From assembly GCA_019188255.1 (NCBI GenBank), contig JAETXT010000004.1, positions 1,178,001 through 1,242,000 on the forward strand: DNA of 64,000 bases. Reading direction: 5' to 3'. This stretch comes from Verticillium longisporum. Its lineage: Eukaryota > Ascomycota > Sordariomycetes > Glomerellales > Plectosphaerellaceae. Below are positions 10,018 to 23,400 of this stretch, piece by piece; positions within the stretch are counted from its first letter, which is position 1; each line of letters begins with the position of its first letter. The notes under the pieces were generated by a model. The model was not told the origin of the DNA and searched no databases. It saw nothing but the letters and a program-made list of their open reading frames with translations. A program made the translations under genes and the position numbers.

Positions 10018-12613
10018 CCCCGACCTCGGAATGGGAGGCGCTCGTGTTCTTCCCGTCCATCATGTTCATGCTATTGCTCACTGCTCATGCCCAATCCCAT
10101 GTACATGCGCGGAGGACAGGGCCTCGGACAGATCAGGGCCAAGTATGGAGGGATGATGTGCCGGGTTTTGGGCGGGAGGGCTCCTCACAGGGTTCCTAGC
10201 TTGTCCCAGCTTTCTGGGCAGGAGTCAAGCCAAGGAGGCCGAGCTCCATCACGGCAGCGGATGACAGCCAGTTGTGGTCGAGCCAGCGCATGAGGTGGGC
10301 TGGTACGGACTTCCGCGTTGCAGGGATATGCATGAGTTGGTCGACAGCGACGGTCTTCTCTTCTCGCTGCTATGGCTCAGAATGTGTGACTGATGTTACC
10401 CCAAAGTGACTGGCATCCCAAAAGGAGAATCACACACCACAGCCAGGCGCGGTTGTGGGTTATAGATTGGGGCCGCGGATAGTGGTGGTTGGCTGGAATG
10501 GCGGCAGGGAAAATCGAGAGGGCGGTTGACTGGTTCTGGCCTTGTTTCAGGGCGAGATTGGAAGTCATGCTTTGCGCCGTCTCAGCCCCTGAAGCGCTCG
10601 AGGTGTACAGGCAGAAAAGAGCCCCAGCTGGGCGGCTGCGCGATCAAGTCGCCCAATGCAGACAAGACAGGATAGCCAAGGGTGGAGACCAAGGCTATAT
10701 TTTCCCATTAGTATGTCGCAGATGTCCGTGAAGGGAGGGAGATCCATCCATCTGCTGTGCTCTGGTGTGTGCTCTGGTGTGTGCTCTGTTTTGCTGTGCG
10801 GTGCTGTGCTGTGATGCAAGCACTCCATTGTGATCGGAGGGATCCACCAGAGGCCTTGCTGAGTAAGAAGGGGAGGGAGCTGCCAAGGCTGCCTTCACGC
10901 TTAGTCAGAACTCTGATAAGTAGAATCAATCTCTGTATAGAAGCTTATTCCCTTTACTGCTTCGCTATTCCATCTTTCCCACTGATAGAATCACTCAACC
11001 GCATAGCCGCCTGTCTTGGCTACCAAGTTACCCATTTCCCTGTCTCTCTAATACATGTGCTCCCTTGAGGAGAGAGCCTCGAACATCCGTGTGTCTGGAC
11101 GGCAACCAGGACTCGTCCTACGGTTCATACTCCCCGACCACTTGGACCAGCAGAGCCTTTCTCTACTCGACCTTGATCGAGGCACCAGCCATGCGGGATG
11201 AGCACTTATCTTTTGCTCCCAACCCTGTCCCCAACTGTGATCTCATTTGAGGAACAAGGGATCCGTCAAACAACGAAACCATCAATGTAACCCAGCATAC
11301 CGACGACAGGCATGTGTCAAGGAAACATCGACCGAAGTGATCGTCCAGGTACATGCTACGTAATATCGGCTGGGCCCGAGAACAACCAGGCTCGCCTACA
11401 CGATCAAAGCTCCTCGTTCTGGCCATCGTCAAAGGCTCCGATCAGACAGCATTTGCAGATCTGCCCGCCTTCCGTTGTAGACGTCTGGTGCCCGCAGACC
11501 TTGCTCGGGACGTGGGATTAGTCCTTCTGACTGGGGCGGTCCAAACGAACCTGGGATGAAGCCTGACTTGGGACGAAACCTAGAACAACAATCGGTGACG
11601 ATGAATAGCTCGCCTTGTTTGGATCTGGCCCCCTCAAGCAAATCGATAGTGGGAGAAATGGGGTCCCCGCCTCCCCGCCTCTCCCCGCTTCCCCTCAAAT
11701 CCACGGCAACGCTTCCAGGAACCGTTCGTCTGGAATCGCCGCCATGCTCGTCTTTCCACTCATGGTGCGCCCGAGGAAACTGCTGGGTCGGAAGAACGGC
11801 CCAGGGACCACGCATGCCAGCTGCTGGATGGCTCCTCTGATCGTCGCCTCCTCGCGCCCTCGTGTCAATGGTGCATGCCGTCCTGCCGATGCACACGTGG
11901 TTTTCATGGTGTCGCCTGCTGCCAGGGCCTTCATCTCAGTGCTGCCCGAGTCATGCACTTACCATACGCGGAAATTGTCAACCCCGAGCTCGACAGCATT
12001 TGCGCCGATTCGAGAGTGGCCAGCCCTCGCCCGCGTCGGCCAAGATGCCTGCATTGCGCAGATTGTCCGCGATGGCGTCGAGTCTGCTCCTCACTGTCGG
12101 CCGCATTTCTGCCGAAGACCGGCAGATTGTCGCCCTCATAGCCCCATTCGGAGTGCAACTACTCTTCAACCGCCGGCATTTGACCCCACGGCTCATCTTA
12201 GCGATAGTGACGCTGGGGCGAAGTCGTGCCAATCATTGTCCCTCGTTTTTGTCCAGCCACCCGTTCCGGCATGGTCGTCGATATTGGGGTAGCTTGGCCC
12301 TCGGTCGACATGAACCCGTGGCGAGGACTTCACGCTGCCCATGCTAGCCTTCCCCAGGCATCAGGGGGCGTTCATTCCCCGCGTTCCCCATGATCAGCGC
12401 AAATTGGACTGTGGGGAGAACACGGGGAGTGCATCACAGGCACACCCTCCGGCTGCTACCGTTCGCTCATTGCCCTTCGCCATAAATACTGCGCGCGCGA
12501 CGCTGTCGTCTGGCATTGGCTTCTCCTGTTTCTGGTCTACCAACCGCCCGGGACAGTCTTCTCCAGCCACCTACTCGTCCTGATCAGTTCGGCCCCGAAC
12601 GTACAACGTCGCC
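10018..12613. other. long intergenic region, GH76 upstream and lyase upstream
   Basis: 2.6 kb between two divergent carbohydrate-active enzyme genes. Several frames of 60-225 codons exist, but they overlap on both strands and match nothing I recognise. A short GTGCTCTG-type tandem repeat lies at about 10757-10816. The region should contain both promoters, as is usual for regulated secreted enzymes. Confidence 0.5.
10757..10816. repeat. short imperfect tandem repeat (GTGCTCTGGTGT units)
   Basis: About three copies of a 12-base GTGCTCTGGTGT-like unit grade into GCTGTGCGGTGCTGTGCTGTG. This is simple sequence with no known role. Confidence 0.7.
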
Positions 12614-14675
12614 ATGAAGATGATGCTGTCTCGCCTTGCCGCCATGGCTGGCATGGCCCAGATGGTTGCCGCTGTCCTCCAAACGACAGAGACGTCCAAC
12701 TCCTACATCATCGCCAACGACCGTCTCAATGACACGGTCACCAAGATTGGGGGTATCATTTTCGATCTAAGGCTCCACGGCCTAGACCACCTCGGTCCCG
12801 CCACCGGCAGCATCGGTCGAGGCCCCTACCTCGACTGTTACTGCACACCCGCGGGTTTCTGGACCCCTGGTCGTGATCGACCTACGCTGGCCCTCTACTC
12901 TGGCGAGGATGCCACGGGAACCAAGTACGGCGGCTTCAAGATGTCCGACACCTTCCCCGCCACCGGCCAGGTCCTCGAGCAATACATTTTCCTGCGCGAG
13001 GGGAGACCGGTCTTCACATGTTCAGCCGCGTCGCCTACCACAACGAGACGACGCCCTTCCTGCGCAACCTGCAGGAGCTTCGCACCCTGTTCCGTCCCAA
13101 CACGGAGATGTGGACTCATCTTCTCACGAACCCTGAACAATACGGCCCCCTGCCCAGCAAGGACGGTGTCGCCAAGCAGCTTGTCGTTCAGGACGCTACC
13201 TGGGACCTCAGCGCGACTCCCAACGACCCTTACGTCAAGGAGTTCTCCGAATACTTCACCAAGTACACCTTCCAGTCCACCTGGGAGAACCACAAGGCCC
13301 ACGGCATGTTCGCCGATGGCAGCAAGACCGCTGACGGCTCTACCTTTGGTGCCTGGATGGTCATGAACACCAGGGACACCCTGTTCGGCGGCCCTCTCTT
13401 CTCCGACCTCACCGTGGACGGTATTGTCTACAACTACATCTCCTCCAACCACCACGGCAACCAAACCCCCAACATCACCTCTGGCTTCGACCGCACCTTT
13501 GGCCCTTACTACTACCACTTCAACAAGGGACCTGCCGGCACCGACATCAAGGAGCTGCACGCCGATGCCGCCCAGTACGCCGATCCCGAGTGGAACTCTG
13601 AGTTCTACGACGCCATCGCCCCCCTCGTCCCCAACTATGTGACTACCAAGGGCCGCACGACTTGGAAGCTGCACGTTGATCTTCCCAAGGGCGCCAAGAA
13701 GCCCATCGCTGTCCTCTCTCAGAACGGCGTGTACTTCCAGGATAACGTTTTCGACACCAAGGCCTACCAGTACTGGACTGAGGTTAGCGAGTCGGGTGAT
13801 GCCACCATTCCCATGGTCAAGGCCGGAACCTACCGTCTCACCATTTACGCCGAGGGCATCTTCGGTCAGTACATCAAGGACGATGTCAAGATCGAGGTCG
13901 GTGGCCGCATCCGAACCACCCACGCACGCTGGCGCGAGGAGAACGCCGGTACTGAGATCTTCCGCATTGGTACCCCTGACAGGAGCTCTGGCGAGTACCG
14001 CCACGGCTTCGAGAAGGACCTGTCCAAGCCGAGGCAGCCTGCTGAGCACCTCATCTACTGGGCCGCTTACGACTTCCCCTCCGAGTTCCCTGATGGTGTC
14101 AGGTACAAGGTTGGCGAGAGCGACCCCGCCAAGGACCTCAACTACGTCCACTGGAGCGTTTTCGGAGGCCGTGGCACCTCGGTACGCAAGGACATGTACC
14201 TGGGAGACGGCAACGTCAACAACTGGACCATTGTCTTCGATCTCGAGGAGGCGCTGGTCAGGCGCAAGAGGGAGGCCACCTTCACCGTGCAGCTCGCCGG
14301 CGCCAAGACCGCTGCGGGTAACACTGATGTCTTCAACGCCAGCGAGCCTCACGCCAACCTGGCTTACACGGTCAACGTGAACGGCCAGGACCTGAAGCCC
14401 TGGGTCATCCCGTAAGTTCACCATGCCTTCCTCATTGGGGTCTTCACAATTGGCTAACATTGCCCAGTTACCACCACAGCAGCTCTTGCGCTGTCCGCTC
14501 TGCCGTCGTCTGCTACCAGGTCGGCAACAAGTTCAGCTTCCACCCCAGCATGCTCAAGGCTGGCGAGAACGAGATCGTCCTCAGCTTGCCCTACGGTGCC
14601 ACCAACTACGAGCCCGCTCTCCTGACGCAGGCTCTCTACGTGCAGTACGACGCGCTGCGCCTGGAGATTCGGTAA
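12614..14675 (+). CDS. rglB: secreted rhamnogalacturonate lyase (PL4), one frameshift
   Basis: The enzyme cleaves rhamnogalacturonan I of plant pectin by beta-elimination. The N-terminus (MKMMLSRLAAMAGMAQMVAA) is a signal peptide, so the protein is secreted. The PL4 catalytic region follows (GPYLDCYCTPAGFWTPG, ELRTLFRPN, HGMFADGSKTADGSTFGAWMV), then the fn3-like and carbohydrate-binding-like C-terminal parts (YWAAYDFPSEFPDGVRYKVG, YYYHFNKG). Exons are 12614-14411 and 14468-14675, with a 56-bp intron (GTAAGT, branch GCTAAC). The reading frame shifts by one at the G4 run 13000-13003; restoring one G gives FLREGETGLHMFSRVAY, the family sequence. The full product is 668 residues, close to Aspergillus RglB. 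It suggests an organism that meets plant cell walls. Symbol given by similarity only. Confidence 0.9.
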
Positions 14676-15930
14676 ATCTGCTATTTATGCAGAAGCCGTT
14701 TTGTATACACTTGACGCTTGCACATATTCACGAACATGACGATTTGCGGAATGTAATTAAAATATACAATAATGTACATGATGACATAAAATGAATGTCC
14801 CCTGTTGTGTGTTTGTTCACGCGAGGTGCAAACACTGTGAGCATGCTTAAACGATGCAAATGCCATTCGGGGCTGGAAGATTGAGACGACTCAAAGACAT
14901 CGGAGTAGGTCGCCGCGAAAAATAAAACTGACCCTTCCTCGTCAGGTTTCTGAATGGGCCCTTATTCATCACCAGCAGGGATTACCGAACGGACGCAATC
15001 TCAACCGCATAAGAGAATAGATTACCCCAAAATAGACCTCATGGCTATGACGCTGCCATGCAAGTGGTGGGCCAGCTGAGAAGATATTTATGAGCAAATA
15101 CTCACCATTAGGAATATTCAAGTTGATAAAGGTATTTCACGTGAGATTTCATCTTGCTCGTGCACAGGTGAATCGACGATATCTCTCTGTCGATTGGTGG
15201 GCGGAGATGTAGGAAAGCCAAAGACGCACGGCGTGAACCGTAGAAGTGTATAGAGTGTAGAGCATGAGTGAAGGGGAAAGACCACCAGGTCTATCGCGTT
15301 TTTTGCGCTGGTGAATCAGGAAAGTTGGCTGTGCTTGTTGGGCTGCATGCATCTCGAGGTGCCTCTCATGAACACAGGCGCCGGAAAATTGTCCGCAACG
15401 GGAGAGCGACCAGCCAAGATAAATATAGTCACAATGCCTTACACTCTTCTCGTGATAATATTCATGTTTGGCAGGAATGGTGCGTGCCATGGGCTTGTTT
15501 ACCCGGCGGCCGACGACAACGCTTTTTTCTGTGTTGTGTGCTGTACGTCTTCAAGACTAGGCGTAACGAAAACAAACCTTTCACCGAGAGCAGAATCTTG
15601 GTGACCACTCTCCTACAGCTTCCAGGGTTTACTCTGACCCTTGACATTTGGAACCCCGGTTGTTTGGAACATGAAGTTGCTGAAGAAAATGGTGAACCTT
15701 CATGGCAGGAAGACCCTTGAATCTCGACAACGAAGTGAAATGCAACAGGCGCTCCAGGATAGATCTCCTTCCTCAGGCAGTGCGCAGCATTGGCGTTCAC
15801 TAGTCATAAGATCAGGGTGTATACTTTATAGGTGCTTCATCTCAAGTCAAAAGAACATCAGGTCAGCATGGACGTAATCAAGAGTCAACAGTGCTTGAGA
15901 AAATACGCTTTAGATTCAATGTACGATCCG
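14676..15930. other. convergent intergenic region
   Basis: 1.25 kb between the 3' ends of the lyase and UTP21. It is AT-rich near 14690-14800, consistent with 3' untranslated and polyadenylation sequence. Frames of up to 150 codons overlap on both strands and look random. I see no gene or clear repeat. Confidence 0.55.
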
Positions 15931-18900
15931 CTATGTCCTCGGACTCCTCAGGAAACCCACGACACCACTGCAGTACCCAACCAGCCCATCCAAGCGAGCG
16001 CACTCGCTTTCCTGCATGACCTTCCACTCTTGCAGCGCCGCCAGCGATGCCTCGTTCTCCATGACAATGTCAAAGTGCAGCCTCAGGAATACAGTCATCC
16101 ACGCCTGCGTCAGCTCATAGTCCCGACGGGACTTGAGACGGCTTGTCAAAGCCTTGATGAAGTGTACCAAACCGTTGGTTTCGTTGCCGCTCATGTCACC
16201 AATTGACAGGGAGCGGAGCTCGAGGTCTGCCGTTGAAGGAGATAACGATTTCAAGTGTTCGATGAAGTCAACGTCTGCAACCAGGTCAGTATGTCAATTT
16301 CTTCAAGAGAGAGAAGACGTGTAAGCTTACAGTCTCCGGAGACGGCACCATCCATCAGCCTACTGGTGAAGATCTCCTGCACGCGTCCAAGCTCGTGCTT
16401 CGTGATCCGGGACGTGGATTCGGGTGCCGTGTCTGCCGCACCCTCGAGGGCAGGCGCAGGCTTGCCGCCGCTGGTCGAGGGAAGGAAGAAGGGCGCCTTC
16501 TCCGGCACCTTGGGAGCCTCGGTGGGCTTGTTACGTTGCTTGATGAGGTCGAGGTGGAGCAATGTCTGCCAGCGGCTCTTCGGCACCAAACTCAGGGTCA
16601 TCATGTCAGAACTGAGTTGATCGATCGCCGGTGCCACGGTAGGATCGTCTTCTTCGGGCTCGGCCTCGTCATCAAATGCTGCCTCGACAAGGCCCTTGCT
16701 GCCTTCGCCTGACGCGGTCGGCATAGTCGTTGTGCCCACCTCCTTCTCGGAAATTTGTCTCGTCGGAACATGTTTGTACAGGGTTTTGGTTGTTCCAAGG
16801 GGCACACCGGGCTCACCCCGGACAGGTACCGCCAGGAACTCGCCGGTGCTGGACATGGCCAGGGCGGTGCAAGGCTTTTCCAGGCGAATGGCGTCAATCA
16901 GATGGCTTGTGGGGAGATCCCAGACTCTGATCACCGAGTCGTCGGATGCGGCAATAACCCAGCGGCCGTCATTTGAGAAGCAGAAGTCGTTGATCTTGCC
17001 CTCACAACCCCAGAACTCGCGGATTGTTTTCTTGGTCTCGAGATCCACAACTCGGATGGAAAGGTCGTCACAGGCGAACACAAGCAAATCGTTACCGGCG
17101 TGGTAACGTCCTCCGGTTATGCCGACCATTGGTGCCCAATCGATTTGCTGAAGCAGCCTGCCCGTCAAAAAGTCCCAGAACTTGATCTTGCCATCCAGGG
17201 AACAGGAGACAATGTGCTTGTTCATGGAATCAACAATGATGCCGGTGACAGCTTTGGTGTGGCGGCCTGTTCCTTGCAAAAAGCCTCCGCCGGCAACCTG
17301 GATCGAGTCGTCGCCTGTTTTGAGCTGCTGGATCCTGATCTCTCGCGCCTGTGCGGGAGTAAGCTTTGCCGGAAAGCGTTGTCGGTGGATGCCGGACTGA
17401 AGGTTGTACATGTCAATGCCACCTTCGACGGAACCGACCAGAGCAAACGTGCCACAGGGGCTGATGGCGACCGTCGAGACGTGAGCACCATCGCCCGTGG
17501 GGAACGCCCAGCGGCCAGCCTTCTTTCGACCCCAGAACCAAGTGCGGGCGAATGAATCGTCAACGTGAGCCGTAACAACGCTCTCCCAGCCCGTCATGCC
17601 ACTGATCTCGGCGTCGAGCCTTTGTGCCTTGTTGTCCCTGCGCTTCTGCCAGATAGGCTGCTTGCCGGGAATGGCTCCAATGCCACCGTCGCGGTTGAGC
17701 GAGCTTGCAATGCAAGTGATTTCCGGCGCCTTGAGATCCTCTAGACTTGTAGTAGGGCCATGGGCCAAGGCTCGCGTTGACAGGATCCCGTGCTTCTTGG
17801 CTTGCTTGCGAATATTGCCTTGGCTCAGTTCCGTACTCTGGCCGTCGCGTCGCAGACTCCAACCCCACAGGCTTCGATCCTGGCCACCACTGAGCAGCCA
17901 TTTGTTTCCGGCTTCCGCGCCGTCAAAGTCAGTGGGCAGGAACTGCAGGCACTTGACGGGCGCCGCATGACCACTTCGCTGGTGAAGGATTCGAGGGATC
18001 GGAGAGAAGGGGGACTCGTCAAACATCCAGGTTTTGAGCGAGTTGTCCATACCGCTCGTCACAATGACGGGCTGGCCGGATAAAAACTCAATCTTGCTCA
18101 CGCCGCCACGGACCTTGGCTCCTTCCTCGACCGGAGGGTTGTGGGCGCTACGCAGCACACCCATGACTCTGCCACCGTGGTTCAGATCCCAGAAAGTGAC
18201 ATCTCCAGTGGCAGCGGTGGCGGTGGCCATGACACCGTCTTTACGTCCATCGTGGCCTGCGCCCATACCGTCGGTGCGGAACGAGATTGCATTAACGGGT
18301 TCATATTCGTTGCCGGCATTGACTTGAATGATCGATTTGTCGGTAAGGATATTGTGGACGACTAGCGGGCCCTTCGAATAAGCAATGGCGAGAAGAGACA
18401 GCGCCGGAGAAGGTTGCAAGCAAGTGACCGAGCCACAGTCGGGCGAGGGTGGAAGGATAGTATAGATGAGCTTGCCGGTGCTCACGTTCCATATCTCCAC
18501 CCAGCCATCCTTGCGGCCGACAAACATTTTGTTGAGGTATGTAGGCATGTTGGTGACACCTCCGGTGATCTCGTTATCGCCCTTCTTGGTGGCTAGGGTG
18601 TGAAGCGTCGTGTAATGTTCCAACGTTGAGGTCTTCCAGATTTCGAGCCTCGTGGTCGCGCATCCGACCATCCAGGAACCAAAGATCAAGATCTGCTTGA
18701 TGGGTTCGTCGAGATCAGCGGGAAGCTCCAGTTCTTCGGACCTTCGACCGCGATGGAAAGCCCACAGGCCTTGGTCTTCTCCTCGGCTTCGGTCGCCCCA
18801 TGCGGCGAAAACCTTTTCCTTCCAGGCACATGTGGCGGTGATGTCGGCGGGGGTCTGAGGGCGCGTGACGAAGACGAGATTAAGGCCCCTCTTCAAGTCG

Positions 18901-19172
18901 TAAGTCTGCAATGCTCGGCCAACAGAGGTGGTCACTTGATAGGTGGTCTTTCCGAGGGGTATCGAGGTGAATGGGACATTGGTAGGAGAGACCAGGCCGA
19001 CTGTCTGCAATGTGTTAGGGTGTCTGTCGTGCGCAAAAGTGAAAGGAGCTTGAAAGCATACTCTGAAGGGGGCAAAAATGCGTGACGCCTGTTCTGAAGT
19101 GGCCACATCTTTGGCGGCAACATTGAGCTTCTGCCTCTTGCTCAGAGGGCCGTCGCTGTCCGAGTGAGGCAT
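15931..19172 (-). CDS. utp21: U3 snoRNP protein UTP21 (WDR36), WD40 repeats
   Basis: UTP21 is part of the UTP-B complex of the small-subunit processome and is needed for 18S rRNA maturation in the nucleolus. Three exons, 19062-19172, 16331-19004 and 15931-16274, encode 1042 residues. The introns are 57 bp (GTATGC..TTGCAG) and 56 bp (GTAAGC..TTGCAG). Exon 1 has a basic stretch (SKRQKLN). The protein then has two runs of WD40 repeats; examples are KIKFWDFLTGRLLQQIDW and SDDSVIRVWDLPTS. It ends in the Utp21-specific domain (PKSRWQTLLHLDLIKQRNKP, and DFIEHLKSLSPSTADLELRS across the last junction). There is no frameshift in this gene. Length and domain order fit fungal homologues. Confidence 0.95.
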
Positions 19173-20439
19173 CGTCGGGGCAAGCTATAGGGTTATTTGC
19201 CGTATGGGCAATGGCATTTCGTTCGCGACGAATTGGGCTTTGGAGGCACTCGCAAGACAATGTCCAGTATTTTTTTCTACTCCTTATCTTATCATGCCAC
19301 ATGTGGCTGGACGACTTTGGCGTAGTTGACTGTGCCACACCATATGGAGTGGTAGGTGGGGTATTTGGAAACAAGTAGGTACTCTGGCTGTGAATCTTTG
19401 GCTCCCTTTGAGCTGAGGTACCTCCTTGCCATGTAGCTGTAACGTGGGTCTCTAAACGTACTGCTTAGCTTGATATGTCTCATAAGCCTTTATGTGCATG
19501 CTTCTTTTTGGAGCTGACCTTGTTAGCTAATCCGGATCCAGCAGTGCTGCGTGAACAACTCGAGTGCCTTGCATCATGAGCATGCGAAGTGGAATTGCCA
19601 ATACGATTTATCTTGTTTATGCTCTTTCAACTGCTTCTAGAGGGCTGGGCTGCGAGCTGGGCCCCATGTTTGCACGTCACGCGACCATGATGGAAAATAG
19701 CATTCACCGACCCTTCCAAACTGCTTAGATGCATGCATGCATGGTATGAAGGCCGCTTTCGGTGTCTCATATCCTGGCAATCGGATTGACGTCTTGGCTG
19801 ATGAGATCATCGTCACACTGCCTGCATGAGGTCGCATTTGCCCCCTTCATAGTTTTGATAACCTTACTTGTTGCTGCTGCCACCCACAAGAAAATATAGG
19901 GACAGGGACAATGCCGTCACACGGAATGGGGCAGTGCCACGCTTAATTTCTCACCAGTTTCTGATTCAAGGTGGGAAGTGTCGATACATAGTAGAAACCA
20001 CGAGGGCCAGAGCTGGTCGGAGGGGCATACTTCGCACCTATCACAGGCCTCACTGCAGATCCCTGCTTGGCGAAGTTCCTGGATTCTAGACCTTGCCCCC
20101 TTCCCCCCTCTTCCAATCCCTTGGTTCACCCTTTGCTTGCTGGACCTGCAGCAGTAAACAACGAATACAGGCAGAGCCTCAACTGCAGCTGCAACGGCAA
20201 TTGGCATTTTGTGAACTTTCTCTTTCCCTCCTGTCCCATGTGTCATGACACAAGGGGAGCCAATTCCGACTTGCCGGTGACCTATCGCTGTGCAAAGCAT
20301 CCTAGTTGAAGCGGGGCGGGGCTCAAAAGACACCAACGAACAAAGCGGCGGCCCAAAGCTTGACAGTCGGTCGGCCTTGTCAGAGTTACTCGACTTTTGC
20401 GTCTTGGCCCGGCGGCCGTCGACCCGAAGCGACAGGAAA
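19173..20439. promoter_or_regulatory. divergent promoter region, UTP21 / VIP1
   Basis: 1.27 kb between two divergent genes. A TGCATGCATGCATGG microsatellite lies near 19728. The last 300 bases before the VIP1 start are pyrimidine-rich in places, as often seen near fungal transcription starts. An upstream in-frame extension of the VIP1 frame reaches 20290, but I prefer the ATG at 20440. Confidence 0.5.
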
Positions 20440-23400
20440 ATGGACCAGCAGGCTCCTTGCACAGGGCGGGCCGTAAACAATTCTTCGAGCCTGTCCCAGT
20501 TCCAAACCACATCCACATCCACATCATCCACATCTGCATCCCCACCCCGGACGCTCTCGACTCTTTCAAGCTCCCTTACCGCATCGTCGTCAGTATTGAC
20601 CTCGGCCTCTTCTGCGACCTTGGCCTCGTCTGTGGGTGCACCATCGACCTTGTCGACTTCGACCACCCCGACGCCGACACCGGCTGCCACGACGCCGGTG
20701 CAACGCCCTCGCGACCGCTCCAAACGCTCTGCCTCTCTTTCCCACACCCTCTCGTCCTTCGCTTCGGGCACAGCTACAGCCCTCAGTAGGAAAAGCCGTC
20801 ACGCCGAGCCAGGAACCACAGACGCACACGCAGATCCTGCCAGTCTGTCTATGCCGCCCCCGCCTGCTCCTTCACAAGCGTCCGGTGCTGCTTCCTCGAA
20901 TCCCCTCAGAAGCCCTCGTTCGTCTCTCTGTCGTAGCCGCCGCGATTCCAACAAGTCTGTCGAAGCCGGGATCGACTCCGAATCCTTTGCGAGCGACATA
21001 GCCCAAAAGAGCCCCAATCCAGATCTTGATGTGACACGGTTCGGACTTGGCATATCCTCCTCGACTTCGACGTTCCAGCCCGATCGGCCCCTCACGACGA
21101 GATCGTCCTTCACCGACTCCGACATTAAGCGCGCCTCCATATCATCAGTGTATTCTCTTGCCTCTGCCCGCGGCGTCGCCCCGAGCTCTGCTGCATCTGC
21201 CGCTGGATCCGAGACGGGTGCCGCCCCTAGGTCAGTCTCCGGCATCATGTCTTCCGGCAAGCCAGTCGCTGGCTCTGTGCCTCCGAACCCAGAACTGTCC
21301 AACATTACCGTTATGACATCCTCTACAAACCAGCACCTAGCCCCCGCGAAACCCTTGATGTCATGAAGCGCACACCAGCCCCAGTCCGCACCGACTCGAC
21401 CATCAGATCGCAACCAACTAGGTCCAGGAGCCGGGCCAAGAGAAGGTTCAGCGGGAGCACAGCGGCCAGCAGCCACAGCCCAAGCAGCGATAGGGGGCCG
21501 TATCACAAAGAAAGAGAAGAGGGTCAGTCTGACATAAGTAGCTACCAACGTGTCAGTGCAGCGTCTAATCCCCCTCCAGCCAAGCCCGCGCCGTGGGGTG
21601 TTATCGGCATCTGTGCCTTGGACGTGAAGGCGAGAAGCAAGCCCAGTCGGAACATCTTGAACCGCTTGATCGCCAATAGGGAATTCGATGTTGTTGTGTT
21701 CGGTGACAAGGTCATCCTTGACGAAGGTATGGACCCCTGGAATGCATGTCTAGGAAGTCCAACGAAAAGGATTGGCTGACCAGTGCACAATATCAGACTT
21801 CGAAAATTGGCCCATGTGGTAAGACCTCCCCTTGTTGGAACCTGATGGTCGTCGATAGACCACACCGTGACGTGAGTTGTCGAATTTCATGCTGATGCAA
21901 GTCTGACCTAGTGACTATCTCATTTCGTTCTACTCCGATGGTTTCCCCCTCGATAAGGCCATCTCATACGTCAAGGCCAGGAAACCGTTCTGTGTCAATG
22001 ATTTACCAATGCAGAAACTCTTGTGGGACCGCCGCCTTTGTTTGCACTTACTTGACAGTATCGGAGTTCCAACACCCAAGCGACTTGAGGTCAATCGGGA
22101 TGGTGGTCCCAGTATGTTAACGCCCGACATTGCGAAATACATCAAGGACGTCTCTGGTGTTGATTTTGATCCCGACGAGCCTCGTTGGAGATGCGCGCCC
22201 CACAAGGTCGAGCTCCTCGATGATGATGATATACTTAGCGTCGACGGTGCTCTCCTCAAAAACCCTTTGTTGAGAAGCCAGTCAGCGGTGAAGACCATAA
22301 CATCATCATCTACTTCCCCAAATCAAGTGGAGGAGGCGCACGGAGACTGTTCCGCAAAATCGGCAACAAGAGCTCAGAGTACGACCCGGAACTGAACGTT
22401 CCGCGCGCCATTCTTGAACCGGAGAACAGCTACTTGTACGAAAAGTTCATGCGAGTTGAGAACGCCGAGGATGTCAAGGCTTACACAGTTGGACCCAACT
22501 ATTGTCATGCCGAAACCAGGAAGTCCCCGTTGTTGACGGCGTCGTCCGACGCAACACTCATGGAAAGGAGGTACGTTATGTCACTGCGCTCAACCCTGAA
22601 GAAAGGGACATCGCCAGCAAAATTTCAACATCCTTCGGTCAACGGGTCTGTGGTTTTGACTTCCTGCGAGCCGATGACAAAAGCTACGTTATCGATGTCA
22701 ACGGTTGGAGTTTTGTCAAGGACAATGATGACTACTACGAGCAATCTGCGAAGATTCTCAAAGATTTGTTTGTCAAGGAGAGATTACGAAGAGGCGGTGT
22801 GACGCCTCCCATGCCTTCACCCGCTTTCTCGGATGTGATCGACCCGCTGGCTCTGCGAGGCAAAGAGAAGGAAAATGGCCAAGCGTCCGTTCCTGCGCTG
22901 CCCATTACGAAATCAACTGGGCAGCTGCCCGCCAGTCAGTCGGCGGAAAAGGGGTTGCTGGAGCCCAAGACTGACGAGCTCCGTCCTCCCCCATCAACGT
23001 TGACCACCAAGTCAGAGAGTGCGGCGACCTCGGGCGCAATGAGCCTTGGCTCGAGCCCCTCGTCCCTGCCGCCACCGCCACCCCTTGTTGAGACTGGCCC
23101 GGGCAGTGTGCCGTCGGCGGCACCATCAGCACTAGCTTCCGCTGCTGCCTCCTTGAAGGGTGATGCTGCACCCGAGCCAGAAGAGGCACCGGCTCCACCA
23201 CCACCACCACCACCACCGAAACATTCTTGGAAGCTCAAGGGCATCGTTTCTGTTATCCGACATGCAGATCGCACACCCAAGCAGAAGTACAAGTTCACGT
23301 TCCACACGGCACCCTTCATTGAACTGCTCAAGGGCCATCAGGAAGAGGTTCTCCTGATAGGAGAAGCAGCCTTGGCCAGCGTCATCCACGCAGTGGATGT

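Noticed and set aside
12895..14460. 521-codon open frame on the minus strand
   Set aside because: It is antisense to the rhamnogalacturonate lyase. GC-rich third positions of the real gene keep the opposite strand free of stops, and the translation has no family features.
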